A DNA stretch of 64,000 nt from SURF-28 sp034521465 (GTDB taxonomy: Bacteria > Bacteroidota > Ignavibacteria > Ignavibacteriales > Melioribacteraceae): assembly GCA_034521465.1 (NCBI GenBank), contig JAXHMN010000011.1:310001-374000 (forward strand). The letters run 5' to 3'. The notes under the pieces are model-generated. The model searched no databases. It was not told the origin of the DNA and saw nothing but the letters and a program-made list of their open reading frames with translations. A program made the translations under genes and the position numbers. Of this stretch, positions 10,834 through 20,779 are shown piece after piece. The first letter of the stretch is position 1; the number at the start of each line of letters is the position of its first letter.

Positions 10834-11942
10834 TGTTTTACTATCTCTTCGATTATATAAATGAGGTTTTTAGTCCACCGGGATTTGATATCTTCCGGTT
10901 CCTCACATTCCGTTCTGCGTTAGCGGCAATAACGGCATTGTTATTAGCATTTTATTTTGGTCCAAAGTTGATCAACTATCTTCACAGAAAACAGATTGGT
11001 GAAACAATTAGAACAGACGGACCGGAAAATCATAAAGCAAAAGCCGGCACACCTACGATGGGCGGTATTATAATTATTATATCGATCACCATTCCGGTTT
11101 TGTTGTGGAGTGATATAACGAGCATTTACATAATTTTACCTACACTTGGTTTACTTGCGTTAAGTATAGTCGGATTTATTGATGATTACTTGAAAGTAGT
11201 TAAAAAGTATTCAAAAGGATTGATTGCAAAATATAAACTGATAGGACAGATATTTGTAGGATTAGCAATTGGATTAATTATTTATTACTCACCGGAGTTT
11301 GCAGGTTACAACACACAAACCACGCTGCCGTTTTTCAAAAATCTCAATTTCGATTTTTCTTATCTCTATGTCCCGGCGGTTGTATTCATTATTACCGCTA
11401 TATCGAACGGCGTTAATTTAACCGATGGTTTGGATGGTTTGGCAATTGGCTCAATGGTTATCGTGATGTTAACATTGGCAATTATTGCTTACGTCTCCGG
11501 TAACTTAATCTATTCCGATTATCTCAATATAATTTATTTACCGGGCTCGGGTGAGTTAACAGTTTTTGTCGCAGCTTTTATCGGTGCGGGATTGGGTTTT
11601 CTTTGGTTCAATTTTTATCCGGCTCAAATTTTTATGGGTGATACAGGTTCACTTGCTATCGGTGGTGTATTTGGAATTATTGCAATCTTAATAAAGAAAG
11701 AATTGCTGATCCCAATTCTTGGTGGAATATTCTTTCTTGAGACAATGTCTGTAATTGTTCAGCGGCTTTACTTTAAATACACAAAGAAAAAATATGGTGA
11801 AGGGAGAAGAGTGTTTCTTATGGCACCCATTCATCACCACTATGAAATGAAAGGATGGAGTGAACCGAAAATTGTAATCAGATTTTATATCATAACAATA
11901 ATTTTAGCCATTATAAGTTTAGCATCTTTCAAGATACGATAG
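10833..11942 (+). CDS. mraY: MraY, phospho-MurNAc-pentapeptide translocase
   Basis: 369 residues, intact, with about ten hydrophobic helices. MraY moves phospho-MurNAc-pentapeptide onto undecaprenyl phosphate to make lipid I. Diagnostic segments are KAGTPTMGGI, VGFIDDYLKV, NLTDGLDGLA, MGDTGSLAIGG and the loop HHHYEMKGW. The upstream murF stop shares the A of its ATG, and its TAG shares a G with the GTG start of murD. Confidence 0.97.
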   Translation: MFYYLFDYINEVFSPPGFDIFRFLTFRSALAAITALLLAFYFGPKLINYLHRKQIGETIRTDGPENHKAKAGTPTMGGIIIIISITIPVLLWSDITSIYIILPTLGLLALSIVGFIDDYLKVVKKYSKGLIAKYKLIGQIFVGLAIGLIIYYSPEFAGYNTQTTLPFFKNLNFDFSYLYVPAVVFIITAISNGVNLTDGLDGLAIGSMVIVMLTLAIIAYVSGNLIYSDYLNIIYLPGSGELTVFVAAFIGAGLGFLWFNFYPAQIFMGDTGSLAIGGVFGIIAILIKKELLIPILGGIFFLETMSVIVQRLYFKYTKKKYGEGRRVFLMAPIHHHYEMKGWSEPKIVIRFYIITIILAIISLASFKIR

Positions 11943-13293
11943 TGAATATAAAAGACAAAAAAATATCGATACTCGGAGCGGTAAGAAGCGGAATTGGCGC
12001 AGCAAAATTGGCAAAACAATTCGGAGCTTATCCGTTTGTTTCCGATTCCGGAAATCCGGAAAAGTTAGCTGAAGCAAAAAGCGAATTCGAAAAAAATAAT
12101 ATTGAATATGAATTCGGCAATCACACGGAAAAAGTTTTTGATTGTGATTTTATTGTTACAAGTCCGGGTGTTCCAACAAACTCCGATATTCTTCTAAAAG
12201 CAAAATCAAAAGGCATAAAAGTTTATAGCGAAGTTGAATTTGCCTCTTGGTTTTGTGAAGGGACTGTTGCCTCAATTACGGGATCAAATGGTAAAACAAC
12301 AACAACAGCTTTATTGAATCATGTGTTGAATGAAGCGGGATTGAAATGTTACGAAGCCGGTAATATTGGTTATGCATTTTCTGAAATATCATCAAGAGTT
12401 AATCATCGATGAATTTGTTTCTTTAGAGACTTCGAGCTTTCACCTTGATCATATTGACAGCTTTAAACCCAAGTTTGCGTTAATACTTAACATTACTCCG
12501 GATCACTTGGATAGATACGAAAACGATTTCGAAAAATATAAAGCGGCTAAGTTTAGAGTTTTTGAAAACCAGATGGACGAAGACATCTTAGTAATTAATG
12601 CCGATGATCCTAATCTTAAAAATGTTTTGGAAACTGCAAATTCACAAATTTACTCTTTTTCGACAAAGACAAAAGTTTCAAATGGCGCTTACTTAGATAA
12701 GAATAAACTTATTTATGAAGAATCTGGTAATGCAGAAACAGTCTGTAATTCAAGTGATCTCTACATAAAAGGTGAACATAACATTGCAAATGCTCTTGCT
12801 GTATTGATTGTTGCAAAAAAGATTGGTCTCGATAATTCTTCGATAAAAAATGGATTCACCACATTTAAAGGAGTCGAACACCGGCTCGAATTTGTTCGCG
12901 AAATTAACGGTATAAAATTTATAAATGATTCAAAAGCAACAAACGTTGATTCAGTTTGGTATGCATTAAAAAGTTTTGATCAACCTATATTATTGATTCT
13001 CGGCGGCAAAGATAAAGGTAATGACTATAGTAAAATTAAGAATTTAGTAAAAAGAAAGAGTTCGAAAAATTTACGCGATCGGTTCTTCTAAAGATAAAGT
13101 AATGCAATTCTTCAGAGATGAAGTCGAGGTTGAACAAAAAAGATCTCTTGAAGAAAGTGTGTTAGCAGGTTTCAACGAAGCGAATGAGAATGAAGTTGTT
13201 CTTCTTTCACCTGCTTGCGCAAGTTTTGACATGTTTGACAATTATGAACACCGTGGAAAAGTTTTTAAAGATGCAGTGATGAGTTTAAACTAA
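11942..13293 (+). CDS. murD: MurD, UDP-MurNAc-L-alanine:D-glutamate ligase, frame-disrupted, GTG start
   Basis: About 450 residues. The GTG at 11942 overlaps the mraY stop (TAGTG) and gives VNIKDKKISILGAVRSGIGAA. The ATP loop is ITGSNGKTTTT, and later motifs include NITPDHLDRY, GVEHRLEFV, INDSKATNVDS and LLSPACASFDMFDNYEHRG. Two indels break the frame, one near 12400 (SSRVNH to DEFVSLETSSF) and one near 13070-13090 (VKRKS to IYAIGSSKDKVMQFF). It adds D-glutamate to UDP-MurNAc-alanine. It is followed by ftsW with a TAATG overlap. Confidence 0.94.
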
Positions 13294-14402
13294 TGAAAGT
13301 ATTGACCAGAACAATCATAGTGTGTGTTTCAATACTGATGCTGCTCGGCGGAGTACTTGTGTTCTCTGCGAGCGGAACATACAGCCAGATGAAGTTCAAC
13401 AATTTTTATTACTTGTTTAATTCGCATTTGTGGAAAATGTTCGCTGCAATTGGAATGATGATAATTTTTGCATTAATACCATACGAGTTCTATAAACGTT
13501 ACAGCAAGCAAGCAATTCTTGGCGTAGTTGCTCTGCTTATAATCACTCTATTTATTGCGCCAACCGTAAAAGGCGCGACTAGATGGCTTGACCTCGGTTT
13601 TGTTCAATTTCAACCATCGGATTTGGCAAAGATAATTTTGATAATGCATCTGGCAACATTGATAGAGAAAAAGTATGACATTATTCACGATTTCAAAAAC
13701 GGCTTGATCTACTTATTGGTTTGGGTTTTTCTAATAAGCTTGTTGGTTTTACTTCAACCGAACGTGAGTACTAGTGTGATAATTGTAATAACAAGCTTTA
13801 CACTTTTATATATCGGTGGAGCAAATTTCAAACACATTTCATTCACATTGGGCGGAGCCGGTGCATTTGGATTAGCGATGATGATGTTGTTTGCACACTC
13901 AAGAGAGAGAATTTTATCCTTTGTTGAAGGAATGTCTACCGGATCAACAATGAATGTACAAGTTTATCAAGCTAAAGTTGCGCTCGGTAGCGGCGGATTA
14001 TTCGGAAGAGGAATCGGCAACAGCAGACAAAGTAATTTGTTTTTGCCCGAGTCATACGGTGATTTTATTTTTTCCATTTTAGGTGAAGAGTATGGGTTTA
14101 TCGGAACAGTTGCAACGCTTCTTCTTTATTTAACAATTTTCTTAGCCGGTTTAATTATTGCAAAAAAGGCGACCGATAAATTTGGACAGCTTTTAGCTTT
14201 CGGACTTTCGTTCAATATAATAATAAGTGCATTTATTAATGCTGGTGTAGTTTCCGGGATTCTACCTACAACCGGTATAACTCTGCCGTTTATAAGTTTT
14301 GGCGGTACATCAATAATAGTGTTTGGTATTTCGATCGGAATAATTCTGAACATCGCTTATCAAACAATTCGAAAACGTGATTTAAAGTTGGCTCAGATAT
14401 GA
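13293..14402 (+). CDS. ftsW: FtsW, septal peptidoglycan polymerase (SEDS family)
   Basis: 369 residues, intact, with about ten membrane helices. SEDS features include GATRWLDLGFVQFQPSDLAKI, LLQPNVSTSVII, GLFGRGIGNS and a C-terminal GILPTTGITLPFISFGGTSI. It is the glycosyltransferase partner of FtsI. The start overlaps the murD stop (TAATG), and the stop overlaps the murG start (ATGA at 14399). Confidence 0.96.
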   Translation: MKVLTRTIIVCVSILMLLGGVLVFSASGTYSQMKFNNFYYLFNSHLWKMFAAIGMMIIFALIPYEFYKRYSKQAILGVVALLIITLFIAPTVKGATRWLDLGFVQFQPSDLAKIILIMHLATLIEKKYDIIHDFKNGLIYLLVWVFLISLLVLLQPNVSTSVIIVITSFTLLYIGGANFKHISFTLGGAGAFGLAMMMLFAHSRERILSFVEGMSTGSTMNVQVYQAKVALGSGGLFGRGIGNSRQSNLFLPESYGDFIFSILGEEYGFIGTVATLLLYLTIFLAGLIIAKKATDKFGQLLAFGLSFNIIISAFINAGVVSGILPTTGITLPFISFGGTSIIVFGISIGIILNIAYQTIRKRDLKLAQI

Positions 14403-15501
14403 AAGGCGATCCTATATATAGATTTGTTTTTGCCGGCGGCGGTACAGGAGGTCATCTTTATCCGGCGATTGCTGTTGCGGAAAAAATACGTGAATTAAAA
14501 CCGGAAGCGGAAATTTTGTTTATCGGAGCTAAAAATAAAATTGAAGAAAAAGTTGTTCCTCAAAACGGGTTTGCATTTAAACCGATTTGGATAAGCGGAT
14601 TTGCACGTAAGATGAATTTGAGTAATATCCTCTTCCCGCTGAAAGTCTTTGTCGCTTACTTTTCAAAGTTTATTTGCAATGATAAAATTTAAACCGAGAG
14701 TGACGATCGGCTCCGGCGCTTATGTTGCGGGACCGGTAGATCTCAGCAGGGTCAACTTTTGGATCTAAAATTATTTTACTCGAACAAAATAGTTATCCCG
14801 GTGTAACAAATCGACTCTTAGAAAAAAAAGCGGATGAAATTCATTTGACTTATGAAGATTCAAAAAAATATTTCAGACAAACTGAAAAATTAAAAGTAAC
14901 CGGTAACCCGGTACGACCGACGTTAAACTTAATTGATAAAAAAACAGCTTGTGAAAACCTTAATCTCGATCCGGCTAAAAAGTATTACTGATAATTGGCG
15001 GCAGCGGCGGAGCTAGATCAATCAATAATGCAATTGCTAAAAATGTTGAGCAATTGGTTCAAAGTAATATTCAACTTATTTGGCAGACGGGAAAATTTTA
15101 TTACGACGATCTAAAAAACTATCAATCGGATTCGGTGAAAGTAATGCCGTTTATTGACGACATGATTTCAGCATATTCTTCAGCCGACTTAATCTCTGCA
15201 AGAGCAGGTGCAACTACAATAGCGGAATTGAGCAATCTTGGTTTAGCGGCAGTATTAGTGCCTTCACCAAATGTTGCTGCTAATCATCAGTTTCATAATG
15301 CAGAGTCACTGACGTAAAGGTAATGCAGTTGAACTAATTGAAGACCGAATATTAACTGATGATCTCGCGGCAAAAATAATTTCATTAATAAATGACGAAG
15401 AAAGAATCAGCGAACTAAGAAATAACATTAAAAAATTTTCAAAACCGGATGCGGCAAAGATTGTTGCTGAAAGTGCAATAAAATTAGCGGAGCAAATGTA
15501 A
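14399..15501 (+). CDS. murG: MurG, lipid II-forming GlcNAc transferase, heavily frame-disrupted
   Basis: About 367 residues, with at least four indels. The N-terminus FVFAGGGTGGHLYPAIAVAEK is the family hallmark. After the break near 14685 the sequence resumes as IKFKPRVTIGSGAYVAGP. A second damaged patch lies at 14740-14765, followed by LLEQNSYPGVTNR and VTGNPVRPTL. Further breaks at about 14990 and 15316 separate IIGGSGGARSINNAI and RAGATTIAELSNLG from the C-terminus, which ends SAIKLAEQM at 15501. The order and spacing match an ordinary MurG, so errors are more likely than decay. Its stop lies directly before the murC ATG. Confidence 0.9.
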
Positions 15502-15502
15502 T

Positions 15503-16879
15503 ATGGCGATGATGATGAACACGGTCAAGAATGTACACATGGTTGGAATTGGCGGAATTGGCATGAGCGGTATTGCCGAAATTTTGTTGAACCAAGGGTT
15601 TAATGTTACCGGTTCGGATATTGCAAAAGGTGAAGTTACTGATCGTCTTGAATCACTTGGAGTTAAAGTTTACGAAGGTCATAAAACAGAAAATTTAGTT
15701 GATGCAGATGTACTCGTTTATTCTTCTGCTGTAACACTTGAGAACCCGGAAGTCAAAGAAGCGTTATCAAGAAAAATTCCGGTAATAAAAAGATCCGAAA
15801 TGCTCGCAGAGTGTATGCGTATGAAATACGGAGTGAGTATTGCCGGCACGCATGGAAAAACTACCACAACTAGTATGGTGGGCTTAGTTTTAACGGAGGG
15901 CGGAATTGACCCCACTATTATTGTCGGTGGTAAACTCAGCGGATTGGGTGGAACAAACGCACGTCTTGGAAACAGCGAATACATTGTTGTTGAGGCAGAT
16001 GAATTTGACAGAACATTCTTAAAACTAACTCCGACTATCGCGGCAATTACAACTTTAGAAAAAGAACATTTAGATACTTACAAAGATTTAGATGATATAA
16101 AATCTGCATTTGTACAATTCGCAAATAAAGTTCCGTTCTTCGGATTTGTAGTTCTGTGCTTGGATGAACCTGCACTTCAAGATATAATTCCATTGATCAA
16201 CAAAAAAGTTTTTACTTACGGCTTAACTTCACAAGCAGATATCCGCGCTGTTGACTTAACTCATGAGGATTTTCCTCAAGTTATACAGTTATTTACAAAG
16301 GTGAAGAACTTGGAAGAATTACCATCAGTTTACCCAGGTGTCCACTTTGTTAAAAACTCACTAGTCGCTGTAACAATCGCAAAAGAAATGGGAATTGATT
16401 TTGAAGTGATCAAAAATGCACTCGAATCATTTAAGGGTGTTTATCGTAGATTCGAAACGAAGTACAGTAATGATATTCTGGTGATCGATGATTATGCTCA
16501 TCATCCAACCGAAACAAATGCAACTCTTTCCGGAATTAGAGCCGGATGGAAGCGAAGATTGGTTGCAGTGTTTCAACCGCATCTTTATTCGCGAACAAGA
16601 GATTTTTATGCAGAGTTCGGCAGATCATTTTTGAACACGGATGTTTTCATCTGTACCGATGTTTATCCGGCTCGTGAAAAACCAATTGAGGGAATAAGCG
16701 GAAAGTTAATTGCGGATGCGGCAAAGAGTTTTGGTCACAAAAATGTGATATACGAACCTGACAAAACTAAGGTTCCGGAACTATTAAAAAAGATTTATAA
16801 AAAAGATGACATCATCGTAACGCTTGGTGCAGGCGATATTTGGAAATACGGCGAAAAATTTATCGAGTTAATTAAGTAG
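15503..16879 (+). CDS. murC: MurC, UDP-MurNAc:L-alanine ligase
   Basis: 458 residues, intact. The nucleotide-binding start VHMVGIGGIGMSGIAEILL and the ATP loop GTHGKTTTTSM are diagnostic of MurC, with later VEADEFDRTFL, DDYAHHPTE and VTLGAGDIWK. It adds L-alanine to UDP-MurNAc, the first peptide step. The start at 15503 gives a few extra residues (MAMMMNTVKN); a start at one of the next ATGs is possible. Confidence 0.97.
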   Translation: MAMMMNTVKNVHMVGIGGIGMSGIAEILLNQGFNVTGSDIAKGEVTDRLESLGVKVYEGHKTENLVDADVLVYSSAVTLENPEVKEALSRKIPVIKRSEMLAECMRMKYGVSIAGTHGKTTTTSMVGLVLTEGGIDPTIIVGGKLSGLGGTNARLGNSEYIVVEADEFDRTFLKLTPTIAAITTLEKEHLDTYKDLDDIKSAFVQFANKVPFFGFVVLCLDEPALQDIIPLINKKVFTYGLTSQADIRAVDLTHEDFPQVIQLFTKVKNLEELPSVYPGVHFVKNSLVAVTIAKEMGIDFEVIKNALESFKGVYRRFETKYSNDILVIDDYAHHPTETNATLSGIRAGWKRRLVAVFQPHLYSRTRDFYAEFGRSFLNTDVFICTDVYPAREKPIEGISGKLIADAAKSFGHKNVIYEPDKTKVPELLKKIYKKDDIIVTLGAGDIWKYGEKFIELIK

Positions 16880-16882
16880 ATC

Positions 16883-17661
16883 ATGCAGAAAGAAAGTTAT
16901 AAAATAGCGATCACATTGTTCTTTGTACTCACTGTTGTAATCATCTATTTAACAGTAGGGCTCGAATCAAATAACAATTATCAAATAATAACTCTGGAGA
17001 TTGAAGGAAACAAACATCTTTCACAAAACTCTTATCTACATTACGCAGGTTGAAGATGAGCAAGAAAATTATAAACACTTAACTATCGGACTTATAAGAG
17101 ATCGAATTTTAAAAACATCCATATGTTTTAACAGCCATGGTTTCAGTTGACGGAAACGGAAAAGTAAAAATAGAACTAGTCGAAAAAGTTTTTAAGGCAC
17201 AAGTTTTAAATGGAAAAGGAAAATATCTGCTAACAAAAAATGTAGAAATCTTGCCGTTGCTTGAAAACACACAAAATGTGAATTATCCGGTTATTCGATT
17301 GAACGGTGAAACGGAAGTTTTAAGTCCGTTAACTTTTCCAAAATCCAATCCTTATTTGGCAAGTTCATATAAAATATTAAGTGCTGCGAGTTTGTTGAAC
17401 CCAAATTTATATAACAATCTTTCGGAAATAGATTTTAGAAACGGTAAAAATGCTGTGCTTTATTTTTCTTCGGTTGACTATCCGGTTATTCTCGGTGAAA
17501 AAAATCAAATTAAAAAAATGGTCGTCTTTGAAAAATTATGGGAGAGTTTAAGTACAGTTCAAGCAAGCGAATTATTAGATTATGTTGATCTCCGGTTCAA
17601 TAACAAAGTCTATCTTGGACTTGCCGGAGAGCACCTACAAGCAGAGGAAACTCAATCATGA
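16883..17661 (+). CDS. ftsQ: FtsQ/DivIB cell-division protein, frame-disrupted
   Basis: About 259 residues. The ATG at 16883 gives a short cytoplasmic end, a membrane helix (IAITLFFVLTVVIIYLTVG) and the start of a POTRA-like domain (ITLEIEGNKHLSQNSYL). At least two indels between 17035 and 17140 separate this from the beta-domain (AMVSVDGNGKVKIELVEKVFKA onward). FtsQ links FtsL/FtsB-type proteins to the divisome in the periplasm. The position between murC and ftsA is the canonical one. The stop overlaps the ftsA ATG (ATGA at 17658). Confidence 0.85.
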
Positions 17662-18899
17662 GAAAGAATATTATTGCTGGATTAGATTTAGGAACGATGA
17701 AAGTTTGCGCTGTTATTGCGGAACAAACAGAGAACAAACTTGATATCCTTGGATTTGGTGTTTCTCCTTCTGAAGGATTAAATAGAGGACTAGTTGCAAA
17801 TATTGCTAAAACTGCAGATGCAATTAAAGAGGCAATGGAAATTGCTGCTAACCGTGCTGGCATTGAAGTCAAAAGTTTAAATGTTGGAGTTGCCGGCGAA
17901 CACATTACTAGTCTTAGACATAGAAATTATGTAACCATCAGTAACGAAGATAAAGAAATCACGCAAGAAGATTTGGATAGATTAAGAGCCGATGTTAAAA
18001 CAATTAGAATTCCTTCGGATAGACAGATTCTCCACATTATTCCCGAAGAATTTTTTGTCGATTATCAAGGTGGAATTGAAGACCCAATCGGCATGTCCGG
18101 TTCCCGATTAGAAGCGGTTAATCATGTTGTTCTGGCATCAATACCGGCTATTCAAAATATTAAAAAGTCGGTTGAACGCGCCGGATACACAATTGCTAAT
18201 TATATTCTTCAGCCAATCGCTTCAAGCGTTTCTGTCCTTGATGAAAACGAAATGGATCTTGGCATTGCACTAATAGATATCGGCGGCGGAACAACCGATG
18301 TTGCAATCTTTCATGACAAAAGTATTAAGCACACAAAAGTAATTGGAGTTGCAGGAAATCAAGTTACAAATGATATACGTGAATCGCTTGGCATTGTAAC
18401 AAGCGAAGCAGAAAAGCTGAAAAAAGAATATGGTTACGCAACTGAAGAAGCAATAATAAAAGAAGAAGATATCTATATACAAGGCGTCGGTGCAAGAGGA
18501 AATATAAAAATTCCCGTTACACTTTTAACACAAATTATTCATGTAAGGATGCGTGAACTCTTCTCTATAATAGATAATGAGTTACGTCAAACCGGTTTTA
18601 AAAATAAAATAAAAGCGGGAATAGTCTTAACCGGCGGCGGTTCGTTATTAAAAGGATCAAAAGAATTAGCACAAGAAGTTTTTGGAATGCCGACGCGCAT
18701 CGGCTTTCCAATTGAATTGGGTTCAGGTTTATCGGCGGAGATTGAAAGTCCGGAATTTGCTACTGTAGGCGGACTTATAAAGGGTATTCCAGGATCGGGT
18801 GCCGAAGAATCGAAACGATTCAAGTTAAAAAAAGATAAAAGCTCATTAAATGTTGGAAAATTTTTCAAGAGAATACAAGAGTTTTTTGATGAATTATAA
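17658..18899 (+). CDS. ftsA: FtsA, actin-like divisome protein
   Basis: 413 residues, intact. The actin-fold phosphate motif IAGLDLGTMKVCAVI is followed by the SHS2 (1C) domain region, the second phosphate motif IDIGGGTTDVAIF and the adenosine motif VLTGGGSLLKG. The C-terminus VGKFFKRIQEFFDEL is an amphipathic helix that anchors FtsA in the inner membrane and tethers FtsZ. It is coupled to ftsQ by an ATGA overlap and precedes ftsZ by 23 bases. Confidence 0.97.
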   Translation: MRKNIIAGLDLGTMKVCAVIAEQTENKLDILGFGVSPSEGLNRGLVANIAKTADAIKEAMEIAANRAGIEVKSLNVGVAGEHITSLRHRNYVTISNEDKEITQEDLDRLRADVKTIRIPSDRQILHIIPEEFFVDYQGGIEDPIGMSGSRLEAVNHVVLASIPAIQNIKKSVERAGYTIANYILQPIASSVSVLDENEMDLGIALIDIGGGTTDVAIFHDKSIKHTKVIGVAGNQVTNDIRESLGIVTSEAEKLKKEYGYATEEAIIKEEDIYIQGVGARGNIKIPVTLLTQIIHVRMRELFSIIDNELRQTGFKNKIKAGIVLTGGGSLLKGSKELAQEVFGMPTRIGFPIELGSGLSAEIESPEFATVGGLIKGIPGSGAEESKRFKLKKDKSSLNVGKFFKRIQEFFDEL

Positions 18900-18922
18900 A
18901 TATACCACAACAAGGAGGTTGT

Positions 18923-20206
18923 ATGTCTAAATTTGCCACATTACAACGCAATGACGATCTATCCGCTCGGCTAAAAGTCGTAGGCGTAGGTGGCGGTGGC
19001 TGTAATGCCATCGAGAGCATGATTAAAAGAGGGCTTAACGGTGTAGAATATGTAGCGATTAACACCGATTCTCAAGTCTTACAAAACAATAGTGCTGACC
19101 ACACAATTCAAATTGGTGTCGGACTTACAAAAGGATTAGGCGCCGGCGCTGATCCCGATGTCGGTCGAAAGGCAACTGAAGAAGACCGAGATAAAATTAA
19201 AAGTGTGCTCAACAATAGCGATATGGTATTTATTACAGCAGGTATGGGAGGCGGTACCGGAACAGGCGGAGCGCCGATAGTTGCTTCGATTGCTAAAAGT
19301 GTAGGTGCACTTGTTATAGGAATTGTGACAAAACCTTTCCGGTGGGAAGGAAAAAAACGTATGATGAATGCCGAAAGCGGAATACAGGAACTTCGTCAAT
19401 TTGTCGACAGCTTAATTGTTATCCCGAATGAACGAATCCTAAATATATTAGATAGTGCAGTTGGTGCACTTACCGCATTCGATAAACCAAACGAAGTACT
19501 TTACGAAGCTACTAGGGGAATTGCAGATATAATTACCGTTCCCGGTATAATAAATGTTGACTTTGCAGACGTCCGCTCAGTAATGAACCAAAGCGGCGAA
19601 GCTTTAATGGGATGCGGAATTTCATCCGGTGAAAACAGAGCCGTTGAAGCGGCACAAAAAGCAATCTCATCTCCTTTACTAGAAGGTGTTAGTGTTAAAG
19701 GAGCAAAAAATATCTTACTGAATGTTACTAGCTCCAGCAGCTTGACTATGCAGGAGATTGAAGAAGGTAACAGAGTTATTTATGAAGCAGCCGGAGAAGA
19801 AGCGAATGTCATCTTCGGGCTTGTTAATAAAGAAGATATGAACGAATATGTTTCTTATACAGTTATCGCAACCGGATTCTCCGCGAGAAATGAATTTGCT
19901 TCATCCTCAAAACCGAAAAAGAAGGAAGAGAAACCGGAAGAAAAAGAAGAATTCGTCTTCGGCGGATTCCGCAGTAAAGACTATGACCCTGAAGATGAAG
20001 ATAACCTGGATATTCCGACTATCTTCCGGGTAAAAGGTTCAAAGAATAAAATGAAAGAGCGCGAAGACTCGGAAGTAAAAGGCGGTTTCAACGTCGAACA
20101 AATTGACGCCTTCGAAAACGAGAAAAAAGACGATAAAAATAAAAGAGAAAAAGAAGAAATTCGTGAGCAAGACAGTTCATCTTTCTTGCGGATGATGATG
20201 GATTAG
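18923..20206 (+). CDS. ftsZ: FtsZ, tubulin-like division GTPase
   Basis: 427 residues, intact. GTP-binding elements are GVGGGGCNAI (about residues 20-29), NTDSQ (46-50) and the tubulin signature GGGTGTGG (108-115); the catalytic T7 region is NVDFADV. A charged linker of roughly 100 residues rich in Lys and Glu leads to a short tail SSSFLRMMMD, which keeps only FLR of the usual conserved C-terminal peptide. An unusually strong AAGGAGG site precedes the ATG, in contrast with the overlapping starts upstream, and fits a need for high FtsZ output. It is the last gene of the cluster. Confidence 0.97.
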   Translation: MSKFATLQRNDDLSARLKVVGVGGGGCNAIESMIKRGLNGVEYVAINTDSQVLQNNSADHTIQIGVGLTKGLGAGADPDVGRKATEEDRDKIKSVLNNSDMVFITAGMGGGTGTGGAPIVASIAKSVGALVIGIVTKPFRWEGKKRMMNAESGIQELRQFVDSLIVIPNERILNILDSAVGALTAFDKPNEVLYEATRGIADIITVPGIINVDFADVRSVMNQSGEALMGCGISSGENRAVEAAQKAISSPLLEGVSVKGAKNILLNVTSSSSLTMQEIEEGNRVIYEAAGEEANVIFGLVNKEDMNEYVSYTVIATGFSARNEFASSSKPKKKEEKPEEKEEFVFGGFRSKDYDPEDEDNLDIPTIFRVKGSKNKMKEREDSEVKGGFNVEQIDAFENEKKDDKNKREKEEIREQDSSSFLRMMMD

Positions 20207-20335
20207 CGTTAACCCTTATCCCTTTCTGCCAAAAGGCTGTGTTGAATCTGACCTTGTTGTGGTGACTTGGATACTATTCAGGATTTCAATGCAGTCTTTT
20301 GTTTTTAAAATTATTATATCCTCCAATCCCATGTA

Positions 20336-20508
20336 GCACAGATTTTCTAATCTGTGCACTTGAATAACTGTCAATCTTGATCTTAGTCTACGAATCCACC
20401 CTCAACACATTCAAGTTATTTCTAACCACAACTTATTAATCAAAACAATTTTCGACGGCACAGACTGAAAGTCTGTGCTACAAGTAGCACAGATTTTCCA
20501 ATCTGTGC
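20336..20508. repeat. Three GCACAGA(T/C)T palindromes in the post-ftsZ gap
   Basis: The 573-base gap after ftsZ holds three near-identical hairpins: GCACAGATT/AATCTGTGC at 20336-20357, GCACAGACT/AGTCTGTGC at 20458-20478 and GCACAGATT/AATCTGTGC at 20487-20508, each with a 3-4 base loop. The second and third are almost back to back. Their flanks also repeat (GTAGCACAGATTTTC and CTGTGCA(C/T)TTGAAT). They resemble dispersed REP-like elements. I see no convincing gene in the remainder of 20207-20779. Confidence 0.7.
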
Positions 20509-20779
20509 ATTTGAATTAATGTTAACCTTGGTTTGAAAATTTACTCACAACGTAACCATTTTGAAAACTTAGTGTTATGGTGCACTAAAAGTGCCTTACC
20601 AAGAAATTCACAAAAAACTTCCTCCTTGACGGACAGGTACATAAGCTACCCAAACAGATACGTCCTTGACTCATTATTTAAATATCTCAGCGCAGCTTTT
20701 GTTTTACCCCGTTATTTGTTTTTATTTTAACATATTATTACTAATTTTACGCTCTTAATACTCATCTGAATTATTTTAA

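Noticed and set aside
20336..20508. CRISPR or terminator interpretation of the GCACAGA palindromes
   Set aside because: Only three copies with unequal spacing, no T-runs after them, and near-identical sequence in each, which suits a dispersed repeat better.
20533..20730. A 65-codon open frame after ftsZ
   Set aside because: No signal peptide, start context or family resemblance; composition matches the surrounding non-coding repeat-bearing gap.
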